NCBI RefSeq assembly: GCF_029537235.1
Contig: NZ_CP120638.1
Coordinates: 1,984,001-2,048,000, forward strand
Length of the DNA: 64,000 nucleotides
Direction: 5' to 3'
Source of the DNA: Rhizobium sp. 32-5/1
GTDB lineage: Bacteria > Pseudomonadota > Alphaproteobacteria > Rhizobiales > Rhizobiaceae
The translations under genes and the position numbers were made by a program. Of the stretch, positions 54,981-64,000 are shown piece by piece. The notes under the pieces are model-generated. The model was given only the letters and a program-made list of their open reading frames with translations. It was not told where the DNA came from and did no database searches. Each line of letters opens with the position of its first letter. Position 1 is the first letter of the stretch.

Positions 54981-55598
54981 TTGTCCGATACGACAACGGC
55001 AGAACAGACACAGGAACCACGGCTGATCACGGAAACGGGTCTCGACCTGCGGATCGCCGATATCATCGAGCCCGTGCTGGTGCCGATGGGTTACCAATTG
55101 GTGCGGGTCAGGCTTTCCTCGCAGAACGGCGCGACGCTGCAGATCATGGCCGAGCGGACCGACGGCACGATGACGGTCGAGGATTGCGAAGCAATCTCGA
55201 CGGCGATCTCGCCTGTTCTCGATGTGGAAGATCCTGTTGAAAAGCAGTATCATCTCGAAGTGTCGTCGCCCGGCATCGATCGCCCGATGGTGCGCAAGTC
55301 GGACTTTACCCGCTGGGCCGGCCATCTGATCAAGTGCGAAACCTCGATCTTGGTCGACAATCGCAAGCGTTTCCGCGGCAAGATCGTTTCGGCTGACGAT
55401 GAAGGCTTTACCATCGAACGCGACCAGCCAGCCTATGGCGAGGAGCCGACGGTGGTCATTCCGTTCACGGCACTGGCCGAAGGGCGCCTGATCCTGACCG
55501 ACGACCTGATCCGCGATGCGCTGGTTGCCGACAAGAAGGCGAAGGCCCAGCAGGCCGCAAACCAGAATTTCGAAGACGAAAACTCACCCATCGACTAA
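54981..55598 (+). CDS. rimP: Ribosome maturation factor RimP
   Basis: A 205-residue protein needed for 30S subunit maturation. Motifs: [60 protein letters not shown], and a C-terminal SH3-like part. It starts at TTG 54981 seven bases after GGGAG; no ATG fits. It is the first gene of the rimP-nusA-DUF448-infB translation/transcription operon, the usual order in Alphaproteobacteria. Confidence 0.95.
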   Translation: MSDTTTAEQTQEPRLITETGLDLRIADIIEPVLVPMGYQLVRVRLSSQNGATLQIMAERTDGTMTVEDCEAISTAISPVLDVEDPVEKQYHLEVSSPGIDRPMVRKSDFTRWAGHLIKCETSILVDNRKRFRGKIVSADDEGFTIERDQPAYGEEPTVVIPFTALAEGRLILTDDLIRDALVADKKAKAQQAANQNFEDENSPID

Positions 55599-55646
55599 GG
55601 CACGGCGCGGCGCTTATAGCCCCCGGCAATCAGACGGAGACATGAA

Positions 55647-57254
55647 ATGGCAGTCAGTGCTAACCGGCTCGAACTTCTGCAGATTGCGGATGCCGTCGCG
55701 CGCGAAAAGGTGATCGACCGCGAAATCGTGCTGGCCGCCATGGCCGATGCGATCCAGAAGGCCGCGCGCTCGCGCTACGGTTCGGAGAGCAACATCCGCG
55801 CCGACATCAATTCCAAGACCGGCGAAATCCGTCTCCAGCGCCTGCTCGAAGTGGTGGAAGTCGCGGAAGACTATTCGACGCAGATCCCGCTGGAACTGGC
55901 CCGCGACCGTAACCCGGACGCCATCCTCGGCGACTTCATCGCCGATCCGTTGCCGCCGATGGATTTCGGCCGTATCGCTGCACAGTCGGCCAAGCAAGTC
56001 ATCGTGCAGAAGGTGCGCGAAGCCGAGCGTGACCGGCAGTTCGACGAATTCAAGGATCGCGTCGGCGAAATCATCAACGGCACGGTCAAGCGCGTCGAAT
56101 ATGGCAACGTGATTGTCGATCTCGGCCGCGGCGAAGGCATCATCCGCCGCGACGAAATGATCCCGCGCGAAAACATGCGCTATGGCGATCGTGTCCGCGC
56201 CTATGTCTACGACGTGCGCCGCGAACAGCGCGGCCCGCAGATTTTCCTGTCGCGTACGCATCCGCAGTTCATGGTCAAGCTCTTCACCATGGAAGTGCCT
56301 GAAATCTACGACGGCATCATCCAGATCCGCTCGGTTGCGCGTGATCCGGGTTCGCGCGCCAAGATCGCCGTTATCTCGAACGATTCCTCGATCGATCCGG
56401 TCGGCGCCTGCGTCGGTATGCGCGGTTCGCGCGTTCAGGCTGTGGTCGGCGAACTGCAGGGCGAAAAGATCGACATCATTCCCTGGAGCCAGGATCCGGC
56501 CGCATTCATCGTCAATGCGCTGCAGCCTGCGGAAGTCACCAAGGTGGTTCTCGACGAGGATGCCGAGCGCATCGAAGTCGTGGTTCCCGACGAGCAGCTG
56601 TCGCTGGCGATTGGCCGTCGCGGCCAGAACGTACGCCTTGCCTCGCAGCTCACCGGCTGGGATATCGACATCATGACGGAAGCGGACGAGTCCGAGCGCC
56701 GCCAGAAGGAATTCAATGAGCGCACCGCTTTGTTCATGGAAGCGCTGGACGTTGACGAAATGGTCGGCCAGGTGCTGGCCTCGGAAGGCTTTGCCGCCGT
56801 CGAGGAACTGGCCTATGTCGAGCTTGACGAAATCGCCTCGATCGATGGCTTCGACGACGATACTGCAAGCGAACTGCAGACCCGTGCCCGCGAATATCTG
56901 GAGCGGATCGAGGCTGAAATGGACGCCAAGCGCAAGGAACTTGGCGTTGCCGACGAACTGCGCACGATCAATGGCATGACCGGCCAGATGCTGGTTGCGC
57001 TCGGCGAGGACGGTATCAAGACGATCGAAGACTTTGCAGGCTGCGCCGCCGACGATCTCGTCGGCTGGTCGGAACGCAAGGACGGCGAAACGAAAAAGTT
57101 CGAGGGCCTGTTCTCCAAGCTCGAAATCTCGCGCACGGAAGCCGAGACCATGATCCTTCAGGCCCGCGTTGCGGCCGGCTGGATCACCGAGGACGAACTG
57201 GTGACAGAGCTTGAAGCGCTCGAGGTTGTGGAAGGCGCGGAACAGGACGCCTGA
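55647..57254 (+). CDS. nusA: Transcription termination/antitermination factor NusA
   Basis: A 535-residue protein. N-terminal RNA polymerase-binding domain ([20 protein letters not shown]), S1 domain ([20 protein letters not shown]), two KH domains ([40 protein letters not shown]), and two C-terminal acidic helix-hairpin-helix repeats (residues about 350-510). GGAGACATGAA gives the start ATG 55647, 48 bases after rimP. Confidence 0.97.
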   Translation: MAVSANRLELLQIADAVAREKVIDREIVLAAMADAIQKAARSRYGSESNIRADINSKTGEIRLQRLLEVVEVAEDYSTQIPLELARDRNPDAILGDFIADPLPPMDFGRIAAQSAKQVIVQKVREAERDRQFDEFKDRVGEIINGTVKRVEYGNVIVDLGRGEGIIRRDEMIPRENMRYGDRVRAYVYDVRREQRGPQIFLSRTHPQFMVKLFTMEVPEIYDGIIQIRSVARDPGSRAKIAVISNDSSIDPVGACVGMRGSRVQAVVGELQGEKIDIIPWSQDPAAFIVNALQPAEVTKVVLDEDAERIEVVVPDEQLSLAIGRRGQNVRLASQLTGWDIDIMTEADESERRQKEFNERTALFMEALDVDEMVGQVLASEGFAAVEELAYVELDEIASIDGFDDDTASELQTRAREYLERIEAEMDAKRKELGVADELRTINGMTGQMLVALGEDGIKTIEDFAGCAADDLVGWSERKDGETKKFEGLFSKLEISRTEAETMILQARVAAGWITEDELVTELEALEVVEGAEQDA

Positions 57255-57259
57255 TTGGC

Positions 57260-57966
57260 GTGTTGACCGTGATCCAGACCACCATGTCGGTTGAAGAGAC
57301 AGAGACGACGGACGATGCAGGCGATGGCGAAGTGAACGGCCGGATGTGCATCGTAACGCGGCAGAGCGGCGAGACTGATGGTCTTATCCGCTTCGTCGCG
57401 GATCCGACGGGACGGATCGTGGCGGATCTCAAGAAGCAGTTGCCCGGACGCGGCTGCTGGGTCACGGCCGAACGGGCGGTCTTGGAAAAGGCAATTGCGA
57501 AGAAGGCTTTTCGCGGGCGCTGAAAAGGGACGTGACAGTGGGGCCGGAGCTTGCCGACGATGTCGACCGGCTTCTGTCGCTGCAATTGGCAGGGATGATG
57601 AACATGGCGCGCAAGGCCGGCCAGTTCATCAGCGGCGCATCGAAAGTCGATCAGGCGGTGCGAGGAATGGCGGCACTTGCCGTGTTCCACGCGGTCGATG
57701 CGGCTGCAGATGGCGTGCGCAAGATCGACCAGGCACGCAAGGCGATGAGCTTTGTCGCCGACGACGGACAGGAAATACGGTCGTTTCGCTTCTTTACCGA
57801 GGCCGAAATGAACGGGCTTTTAGGCCAGAATGCTTTTATCCATGCTTGCGCGCTTGCAGGGCAGGCGGGTGAGGGTGTAGTGAAGCGCGCAAACATGCTC
57901 GAAAAGTACCGGGGAACCGTCCCCGCTCGAGCCGTTGGCGCCGAAACTGGCCTGCCGACACAATGA
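57260..57966 (+). CDS. DUF448/YlxR domain fused to L7Ae-like RNA-binding domain (single-base frame break)
   Basis: About 235 residues when repaired. The N-terminal DUF448 (YlxR) part has RMCIVTRQSGETDGLIRFVA and KQLPGRGCWVTAERAVLEKA. The C-terminal L7Ae-type part has LSLQLAGMMNMARKAGQFIS and FHAVDAAADGVRKIDQARKA. As read, the first part stops at 57523 because a T run at 57508-57511 is one base short; a fifth T joins them as KAFSRALKRDV. In many bacteria these are two genes (ylxR and ylxQ); rhizobia carry the fusion. GTG 57260 or TTG 57263 is the start. Confidence 0.88.
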
Positions 57967-58070
57967 CGCGGGTGACCGGCACATGCCGGAAGCACCGCGA
58001 GTACGGAACAGAAATTGAACGGCGGGGTCTGGTGATACGCATCCGGCCCTGATCTTAGGAACGGAACGGA

Positions 58071-60760
58071 ATGACTGACAACAACGACGACAAGACACAC
58101 GGCGCAGCGGGCAAGAAGACGCTGACCCTGAAACCCCTGGGGGTTACGCAGGGGACAGTTCGGCAGGACATGGGTCGTGGCCGGACGAAAGCCGTTGTGG
58201 TCGAGACCCGCAAGCGGCGTCCGATCCGCCCCGAGGACGACAAGCCGATCGTAGCCGCTCCGCCCGTCGTGCAAAAGGCACCGGACGTGCGCCAGGCACC
58301 GGCTCAGCAGCCAGTTCGCCAGACACCGCAATCACAGACCCCGCAGCCGCGGCCGCAGGAAAACCGGCCGCGTGTCGGCGTTGTGCTCAACCAGCTTTCG
58401 GCCGGTGAGATCGATGCCCGCCGTCGTGCGCTTGCCGAAGCCCAGATCCGCGATGCGGAAGACGCCAAGCGTCGGGCTGCCGAGGAAGAACGCCGCCAGA
58501 TTGAGGAAGCTGCCCGTCTGAAGCGCGAGCAGGAAGAGGCCGCCCGTCTCGCGGCCGAGGAAGCGGCACGCACGCCCGCCGAGCGCGAAGCCGAAAAGGT
58601 TGCGCTCGAGGCTGCCCAGGCAGCCGAAGCGGAAGCCGCATTGGCGGCCGCTGCCGTTGCAGCCCGTCGTGCCGAACAGGCACGCCCGTCGGCAACGACC
58701 AAAGTTGCCACCCCGGCTGCAGCGCCGGAAGGCGTCACCCGCGGCCGCAAGGTCAATGCGGAAGAAGAGGAAAACCGGCCGGCCCGCGGCAATGCTGCCC
58801 CGGTCCGTGGTAAGGTCGTCCGTCCGGAGCCTGCAAAGGCCCCTGCCCGTCCGAAGACGGAAGAAGAGCGCCGCAAGGGCAAGCTGACGCTGACGGCAGC
58901 ACTTGACGACGAGGGCAATCCGCGTGGCCGTTCGATGGCTGCGATGCGTCGCCGTCAGGAGAAGTTCCGCCGCAGCCAGATGCAGGAAACCCGCGAAAAG
59001 GTTATGCGCGAGGTCATTCTGCCGGAAACCATCACCATTCAGGAACTCTCGCAGCGCATGTCCGAACGGGCTGTCGACGTGATCAAGTACCTGATGAAGG
59101 AAGGCCAGATGATGAAGCCGGGCGACATCATCGATGCCGACCTGGCCGAGCTGATCGCCGGCGAATTCGGCCATACCGTCAAGCGCGTTTCGGAATCCGA
59201 CGTCGAAGAAGGCATCTTCAACGTTTCCGACGACGATGGCGAACTGGTTTCGCGTCCGCCGATCGTCACCATCATGGGTCACGTCGACCACGGCAAGACC
59301 TCGCTGCTCGACGCCATTCGCCAGACAAGCGTCGTCTCGGGCGAAGCCGGCGGCATCACCCAGCATATCGGTGCCTATCAGGTCGAGCAGAACGGCCAGA
59401 AGATCACCTTCATCGATACGCCCGGCCACGCGGCGTTCACCGCGATGCGTGCCCGTGGTGCGCAGGCAACCGACATCGCCATCCTCGTGGTTGCGGCCGA
59501 CGACAGCGTGATGCCGCAGACGATCGAATCCATCAGCCACGCCAAGGCTGCCGGTGTTCCGATCATCGTGGCGATCAACAAGATCGACAAGCACGAAGCC
59601 GATCCGCAGAAGGTCCGCATGCAGCTCCTGCAGCATGAAGTCTTCGTGGAATCGATGGGCGGTGAAGTTCTCGACGTCGAAGTCTCGGCCAAGAACCGCG
59701 TCAACCTCGACAAGCTGCTCGAAGCGATCCTGCTGCAGGCCGAAATTCTCGATCTGAAGGCCAACCCGAACCGCACTGCCGAAGGTGTGGTCGTGGAAGC
59801 CGAGCTCGACCGTGGCCGCGGTGCTGTTGCTACCGTTCTCGTCCAGAAGGGCACGCTTGCGCCCGGCCAGATCATCGTTGCTGGCGATCAATGGGGCCGC
59901 GTGCGCGCGCTTGTCAACGACAAGGGCGAGCATGTGAAGGCTGCCGGTCCGGCAACCCCGGTCGAGATCCTCGGTCTCTCCGGAACGCCGCTTGCCGGCG
60001 ACAAGTTCGCTGTCGTCGAAAACGAAAGCCGCGCCCGCGAAATCTCCGAATATCGCCAGCGCCTGACCCGCGACAAAGCCGTTGCCCGTGCATCCGGCCA
60101 GCGCGGTTCGCTCGAACAGATGATGAGCCAGCTCCAGAATACCGGGTTGAAGGAATTCCCGCTGGTCATCAAGGGCGACGTTCAGGGCTCGATCGAAGCC
60201 ATCATCGGCGCGCTCGACAAGCTTGGTACCGACGAAGTCGGGCACGCATCGTGCATTCGGGCGCCGGTGGCATCACCGAGTCGGATATCTCGCTCGCCGA
60301 ATCGTCGAATGCCGCCATCATCGGCTTCAACGTCCGAGCCAACGTTCAGGCCCGCCAGGCCGCAGAACGTGCCGGCATCGAGATCCGCTACTACAACATC
60401 ATCTACGATTTGGTGGATGACGTGAAGTCGGCGATGTCCGGTCTTCTTTCGCCGGAACGCCGCGAAACCTTCCTTGGCAATGCCGAAATCCTGGAGGTGT
60501 TCAACATCACCAAGACCGGCAAGGTCGCAGGCTGCCGCGTTATCGAGGGCAAGGTCGAGCGTGGTGCCGGTGTGCGTCTCGTGCGCGACAACGTCGTCAT
60601 CCACGAAGGCAAGCTCAAGACGCTCAAGCGCTTCAAGGACGAAGTCTCCGAAGTGCCGATGGGCCAGGAATGCGGTATGGCCTTCGAGAACTACGAGGAC
60701 ATCCGCGCTGGAGACACGATCGAGTGCTTCCGCGTCGAGCACATCACCCGCACGCTCTGA
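58071..60760 (+). CDS. infB: Translation initiation factor IF-2 (single-base frame break)
   Basis: An 896-residue GTPase when repaired; it places initiator tRNA on the 30S subunit. A long charged N-terminal region has A/E/R-rich coiled stretches (residues about 120-225) and an IF2_N helix domain ([20 protein letters not shown]). The G domain has [22 protein letters not shown] and NKID. The frame breaks near 60238-60242; one extra base gives [20 protein letters not shown] and the normal C-terminal tRNA-binding domain ending [10 protein letters not shown]. The gene is essential, so the break is almost surely a sequencing error. Confidence 0.95.
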
Positions 60761-60793
60761 TCCAAAGGCGGACCAGACTGCTACAGGTACAAA

Positions 60794-60817
60794 AAATGGC
60801 GGCTTCGGCCGCCATTT
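60794..60817. terminator. Terminator between infB and DoxX gene
   Basis: AAATGGCGGC, loop TTCG and GCCGCCATTT form a perfect stem with a stable tetraloop. Six T follow on the minus strand, so it chiefly ends the DoxX gene. It can also stop the nusA-infB transcript. Confidence 0.85.
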
Positions 60818-60850
60818 CTCGTTGGTGCGTTTAAATGACCAGCGTAATCG

Positions 60851-61300
60851 TCAGATCTGCTTGCCCAGCTTGGCATCTACCGACTGCGAATTTGAACCTC
60901 GGATGGCGAAGAACAGGAAGATCGCTGCCCAGAGGATCGACTTTTCGGCGCCGCCAAGACCCTCGGCCTGTGCGATGCCGTGGAAATAGACCGTGACCAG
61001 CAGCACGATCATCGCCGCGAATGCGGCAGGACGCGTGAACAGGCCGATCGCGACCAGGATGCCGCCGAAGAACTCGGTCGCGGCCAGCAGCGGCGACCAG
61101 AAGACACCCGGATAGAAGCCGAGGCCCTCGACCATACCGACGGCACCGAAGGGGTTGATGATCTTGCCATAACCATGGGTGATGAGCAGCAGGCCGGCCG
61201 TGAGACGCAGAAGCGTTTCGGCAAGCGTATCGAAGGGCACGTAGAGCTTCTGCAGCGCCGGGAAGATGGCACGGGGACGGGCGGAGGCGATTTCAGTCAT
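60851..61300 (-). CDS. DoxX family membrane protein
   Basis: A 149-residue protein with four hydrophobic segments: AETLLRLTAGLLLITHGYGK, WSPLLAATEFFGGILVAIGL, PAAFAAMIVLLVTVYFHGIA and KSILWAAIFLFFAIRG. The HGYGK and EFFGG motifs are DoxX marks. Members are tied to redox balance, but this one has no assigned substrate. ATG 61300 has a weak AGGA upstream. It is convergent with infB. Confidence 0.9.
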   Translation of the reverse strand: MTEIASARPRAIFPALQKLYVPFDTLAETLLRLTAGLLLITHGYGKIINPFGAVGMVEGLGFYPGVFWSPLLAATEFFGGILVAIGLFTRPAAFAAMIVLLVTVYFHGIAQAEGLGGAEKSILWAAIFLFFAIRGSNSQSVDAKLGKQI

Positions 61301-61479
61301 GGACGATCCTTCTTGGATGTTTGCAATGCCGCAATTCTCTTGCCGCACCTCCGGGACAGCGCAAGATCATCCAGCCTAAAACATGATAAATTCAGTTAAC
61401 ATTATTGTGAGAACCGTATTGATGACTGGCCGATGGACCATTAGACTCCTCGGGGCAACACTCAAAACGGACGGGCGGA

Positions 61480-61760
61480 ATGAACGAGAAACCCCGAATT
61501 TCCATCCTCTACTGCACGCAATGCAACTGGTTGCTGCGATCCGCCTGGATGGCGCAGGAGTTGCTATCGACCTTTTCCGATAGCATCAGCGAGGTCGCTC
61601 TTGTTCCGGGAACCGGGGAAATTTCGAGATCAGGCTCGACGACACGCTCCTGTGGGAGCGCAAGCGGGATGGTGGCTTTCCGGGCCCCAAGGAACTCAAG
61701 CAGAAGGTCCGTGACCTCATTGATCCGCAGCGCGATCTCGGCCACACGGATCGCAGCTAA
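61480..61760 (+). CDS. SelT/SelW/SelH-family thioredoxin-like protein (single-base frame break)
   Basis: About 93 residues when repaired. The redox motif CTQC lies in ISILYCTQCNWLLRSAWMAQ, with cysteine in place of selenocysteine. As read, the frame is lost at a G run (61615-61618). Adding one G gives GTGGNFEIRLDDTLLWERKR, then GFPGPKELKQKVRDLIDP, the normal family end at 61760. Members are small thioredoxin-fold proteins of unclear role. It is alone on its strand. Confidence 0.85.
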
Positions 61761-61778
61761 CGGATTCTGGAACGAAAA

Positions 61779-61806
61779 ACAGCGGAGCCGAGCCCCGCTG
61801 TCTTTA
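61779..61806. terminator. Terminator between SelT-like and BA14K genes
   Basis: ACAGCGG pairs with CCGCTGT around a 9-nt loop. Five T follow on the minus strand (for BA14K) and TCTTT on the plus strand. Confidence 0.75.
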
Positions 61807-61823
61807 ACCTAAAGCTGCGATGC

Positions 61824-62198
61824 TCAACGATACGGCGAACGGCAGATTTTGTAGACGCCACCATAGGCCAGGAAGCGGTTGCTGCCCGGATCATAGGAGC
61901 GATAACGCTGCAGGCACCAGTTCACATGGGCGCTGTAGCCGCCACGGCGGACGTAGCGATCCCTGTAGATGGGGCGCGGCGCAATGTAGACGCTGAAGCC
62001 CGGCCTGTGGTGACGACGGTAATGCCGATCGCGATAGTAGTGCCGGCGGCCATTGTGCCAGACCTTCTGGACAACGGACTGCTGTTCGATCTTGATGTCG
62101 GGCACGGACAGCGGCACCGCCGTCGCAGGTGCGATGCTGGTGACCAACGAGGCTGCTGAAAGAGCGCAGCCGATGACAAAATTGCGCAATCTCGTCAT
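61824..62198 (-). CDS. BA14K family secreted protein
   Basis: A 124-residue exported protein. The signal peptide FVIGCALSAASLVTSIAPAT ends at about residue 27. An H/R/Y-rich middle (NGRRHYYRDRHYRRHHRPGF) leads to the BA14K motif HVNWCLQRYRSYDPGSNRFL then AYGGVYKICRSPY. The family is named for a Brucella immunoreactive 14-kDa protein with lectin-like activity; it is common in Rhizobiales. It probably sits in the periplasm or outer envelope. Confidence 0.9.
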   Translation of the reverse strand: MTRLRNFVIGCALSAASLVTSIAPATAVPLSVPDIKIEQQSVVQKVWHNGRRHYYRDRHYRRHHRPGFSVYIAPRPIYRDRYVRRGGYSAHVNWCLQRYRSYDPGSNRFLAYGGVYKICRSPYR

Positions 62199-62624
62199 TT
62201 TTTTGTCTCCTCACTTTTCCCAAGAGGGGTTTCCGGTTGTGTCCCTGATGCAGATAACGGTCGATATTTCTGTTTTATTCATGGCAGATGATCACGTTTT
62301 GTAACGATAGCGGAAACACCTGCCCGACATCTTGCTCCGCTTCCCCACAGGATGCGCCGTTCCGGGAGAGAGTCATCCGATCTTTCCAAAAAAGAGCGGC
62401 AAGCGTTGATCAGAGAAGGGGCAAGAAAACGACGATGAAACCGTCGCTCTTTCGAAAAGAGACCGCAATTTCCTGCGCGGCAGAAAAGCGATTGGCAATG
62501 AATCCGGTGGAAATATTCAGGAAAACGTCTTTCGAGATCAGTGACTTGACAGGTTCATCCGGTTGCCGAACGAGATCCAGGCGTGATTTTTTCCGTGCAT
62601 GACGCAAAATCTTTAAAATCAGTG
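62199..62624. other. Intergenic stretch with no convincing gene
   Basis: The region is less GC-rich than its surroundings and carries the BA14K promoter side. A plus-strand frame at 62288-62602 and a minus-strand frame at 62410-62631 (73 residues, SLISKDVFLNISTGFIANRF) overlap each other and resemble no family I know. Neither has a convincing ribosome site. Confidence 0.5.
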
Positions 62625-62653
62625 TTGACACCCGGCCAAGCGCCCCTTACACC
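62625..62653 (+). promoter_or_regulatory. Promoter of tRNA-Leu
   Basis: TTGACA at 62625-62630, a 17-base spacer and TACACC at 62648-62653 form a good sigma-70 promoter ending 10 bases before the tRNA. Confidence 0.75.
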
Positions 62654-62663
62654 CCGGTCCGTC

Positions 62664-62750
62664 GCCCAGATGGCGGAATTGGTAGACGCGCCAGCTTCAG
62701 GTGCTGGTACTCGAAAGGGTGTGGAGGTTCGAGTCCTCTTCTGGGCACCA
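62664..62750 (+). tRNA. tRNA-Leu (anticodon CAG)
   Basis: An 87-nt class II tRNA. The acceptor arms GCCCAGA and TCTGGGC pair perfectly, the anticodon loop TTCAGGT gives CAG, the T arm is GAGGTTCGAGTCCTC, and the CCA end is encoded. It reads CUG leucine codons, the commonest in GC-rich genomes. Confidence 0.97.
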
Positions 62751-62791
62751 AATTCCCGTTTCAGACCGTTAGTCGCGGTCCGAGACCACCT

Positions 62792-62819
62792 AAAAAAGCC
62801 CGGTTCTCCGGGCTTTTTT
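62792..62819. terminator. Terminator after tRNA-Leu
   Basis: AAAAAAGCCCGG, loop TTCT and CCGGGCTTTTTT form a perfect bidirectional hairpin. Confidence 0.92.
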
Positions 62820-63004
62820 GTTGCGCGAAATCCGGATAAGCGAAAAACCGTTATGATAATTTATGATGCCCTGACGCGGCAGACGGCCGGTCATCGGATG
62901 TACCGGGCTTGACGCGCAGCTTGGCAGAAAGCATCAGGGAGAGGCGCCTCTCTCACACGGTTCGGCCTGATTCCCATGGCCCCGTTCACGTCAGACCTGA
63001 AGCC

Positions 63005-63753
63005 ATGAACATTCTGCGTCGGCAATTTCTCCCTGGATCAAGGTTCTTCTCTCGCAGGCCTTGTCGCTTGGCGGCTTGTGGCTGCTGACCCAGGGGATCA
63101 CGCAAGGAGGCTTACCGATCCTTTTGCTGCAGGGCGTCGCCGCTGCAGCCATCGGCCGGGTGTTCGGTCTTTCGCTGCTGTGGGTTCCTGTTCAGGTTCT
63201 ACTGCCACTCGCTGTCGTCTATAATTCCAGCGTGCCATCCTGGGTCTATCCCGCGGCACTGGTCTTTTGCCTGCTGATCTATTGGAACAGTGCTTCCGAG
63301 CAGGTGCCGCTCTACCTGACCAATCGCCGCACGTGGAAAGCCTTGAGCGATATGGTGGAGGCGTCAAAGGCCCAAAGCTTCGTCGATCTGGGCAGTGGCA
63401 TTGGCGGAGTGGTCACCTATCTTGCCGGCGCCCATCCGGCCCTTAAAGCCATCGGCCTTGAAACGGCGCCACTGGTTTTCCTCGCCTCGAGGGTCCGGGT
63501 GATGCTTGCGCGCCGGGCCAATGCGCAGGTGATCTACAAAAGCATATGGGACGAAGACCTCTCCGCCCATGATATCGTCTACTGCTTTCTCTCGCCGGTC
63601 CCGATGCCACGCATGTTTGCCAAGGCAAAGGCGGAGATGCGGCCGGGCACGCTGTTTATCAGCAACAGTTTTGCCGTTCCGGGAGAGGAACCGACCCGTG
63701 TCATCGACGTTGCCGATGGCAGGAAAACCAAGCTTTACGTTTACACGATGTAG
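63005..63753 (+). CDS. Membrane-anchored class I SAM-dependent methyltransferase-like protein (single-base frame break)
   Basis: About 249 residues when repaired. ATG 63005 reads MNILRRQF, then leaves frame at a T run (63026-63028). With one more T it continues SPWIKVLLSQALSLGGLWLL. Three or so hydrophobic segments fill residues 10-90. A Rossmann methyltransferase domain follows, with motif I FVDLGSGIGGVVTYLAG, an acidic GLETAP and FISNSFAVPGEEP near the end. The substrate is unknown. Without the repair, the first usable start would be TTG 63061. Confidence 0.8.
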
Positions 63754-63785
63754 GGACGTCGATCCGTCAAGATTTGGATCGGCGA

Positions 63786-64000
63786 TCAGGCTGCCTTGCG
63801 TTTCGCGAGGTAATCGTAGAGCCCGTCTTCGTCGATACTGAGCGCGAAGATCTCCTGCTCTTCCGAAACGTCGCCGGCCGGCGTCTGCGAGCCCTGCCCT
63901 GCCCTGGCAAGAGCAACCAGTTGCGCCTCTTTCGTCTCTTCATCGCTTGGCGTTTCGTCCGCGCTCTGAGCAGATCCGTCAGGAGCCGTGGAACCAGCCG
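63786..64000 (-). CDS. C-terminal part of an unidentified acidic protein, cut by window edge
   Basis: The minus-strand frame is open from the right edge to a TGA at 63786. It is rich in A, E, S, Q and T (SDEETKEAQLVALARAGQG) and ends in EIFALSIDEDGLYDYLAKRK followed by AA. The low-complexity acidic part looks like a linker and the last 25 residues like a short conserved end motif. The family is not recognised. It converges with the methyltransferase gene. Confidence 0.5.
   Translation of the reverse strand, partial: AGSTAPDGSAQSADETPSDEETKEAQLVALARAGQGSQTPAGDVSEEQEIFALSIDEDGLYDYLAKRKAA

Noticed and set aside
58332..60245. 637-residue antisense frame opposite infB
   Set aside because: It is a shadow of the repetitive A/E/R-rich infB coding sequence; it shows no conserved features.
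62410..62631. 73-residue minus-strand frame upstream of tRNA-Leu as a gene
   Set aside because: No family likeness or convincing ribosome site, it overlaps a plus-strand frame of equal quality, and it runs opposite to a good tRNA promoter.
5558..63753. Reading the frame-broken genes as true pseudogenes or as programmed frameshifts
   Set aside because: All twelve need the same kind of repair, they include essential and co-operonic genes, coding character continues past each break, and no shared slippery heptamer with downstream structure was seen.
1..64000. CRISPR arrays, insertion sequences, integrases, prophage genes
   Set aside because: No regularly spaced repeats, transposase-like proteins or phage-type genes were seen on either strand.

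Overview
The window is chromosomal DNA from an alphaproteobacterium of the order Hyphomicrobiales (Rhizobiales), most likely family Rhizobiaceae. This rests on a 5-aminolevulinate synthase (hemA), a FixLJ-FixK-FnrN oxygen-signalling set with ccoNOQP/ccoGHIS, rhizobial small-domain families (DUF982, DUF1127, DUF2865, BA14K), the ffs-dnaX-ybaB-recR order, and a fused DUF448/L7Ae gene between nusA and infB. Genus and species cannot be fixed from this sequence alone.

Layout. 1-11 kb: end of a Tad pilus gene (tadC), slyX, an orphan BMP-type nucleoside-binding protein, msrA, tRNA-Ser, small stress-type genes (one with a clear sigma-EcfG promoter), an HWE kinase, an AEC transporter, cytochrome c, kdsB, pheA and a DUF1127 gene. 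11-20 kb: YafY-type regulator, nudC, HIT protein, SRP RNA, dnaX, ybaB, a YCII protein, MOSC protein, recR and a lytic transglycosylase. 20-27 kb: a PQQ-type sugar dehydrogenase, then a catabolic locus with a D-threonine/3-hydroxyaspartate aldolase divergent from an amino-acid ABC transporter, RidA and an IclR regulator. 27-35 kb: a LuxR solo of the PIP (plant-responsive) type between two proline-iminopeptidase-like hydrolases and joined to a peptide-type ABC transporter. 35-53 kb: a low-oxygen respiration block: hemA, a universal stress protein, ccoSIHG, ccoPQON, hemerythrin, fnrN, a BON protein, fixK, a receiver protein, fixJ, fixL, pseudoazurin and hemN, with eight FixK/FNR-type boxes. 53-64 kb: an MFS exporter, rimP-nusA-DUF448/L7Ae-infB, DoxX, a SelT/SelW-like protein, BA14K, tRNA-Leu, a membrane methyltransferase and a cut gene at the right edge.

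How the genes work together. FixL/FixJ sense oxygen and turn on fixK. FixK and FnrN then act on TTGAT-N4-ATCAA sites in front of the cbb3 oxidase, its assembly genes, heme synthesis (hemA, hemN), pseudoazurin, stress and BON genes. The PIP-LuxR region looks like a self-contained module for sensing, importing and hydrolysing a small amide- or peptide-like compound. It carries two near-identical operator-like sequences, one ahead of each hydrolase gene.

A technical point affects many entries. At least twelve genes, including the essential infB, are broken by exactly one missing base, usually in or next to a mononucleotide run. Adding one base restores a full-length family member every time. These are best read as residual sequencing errors, not as pseudogenes.
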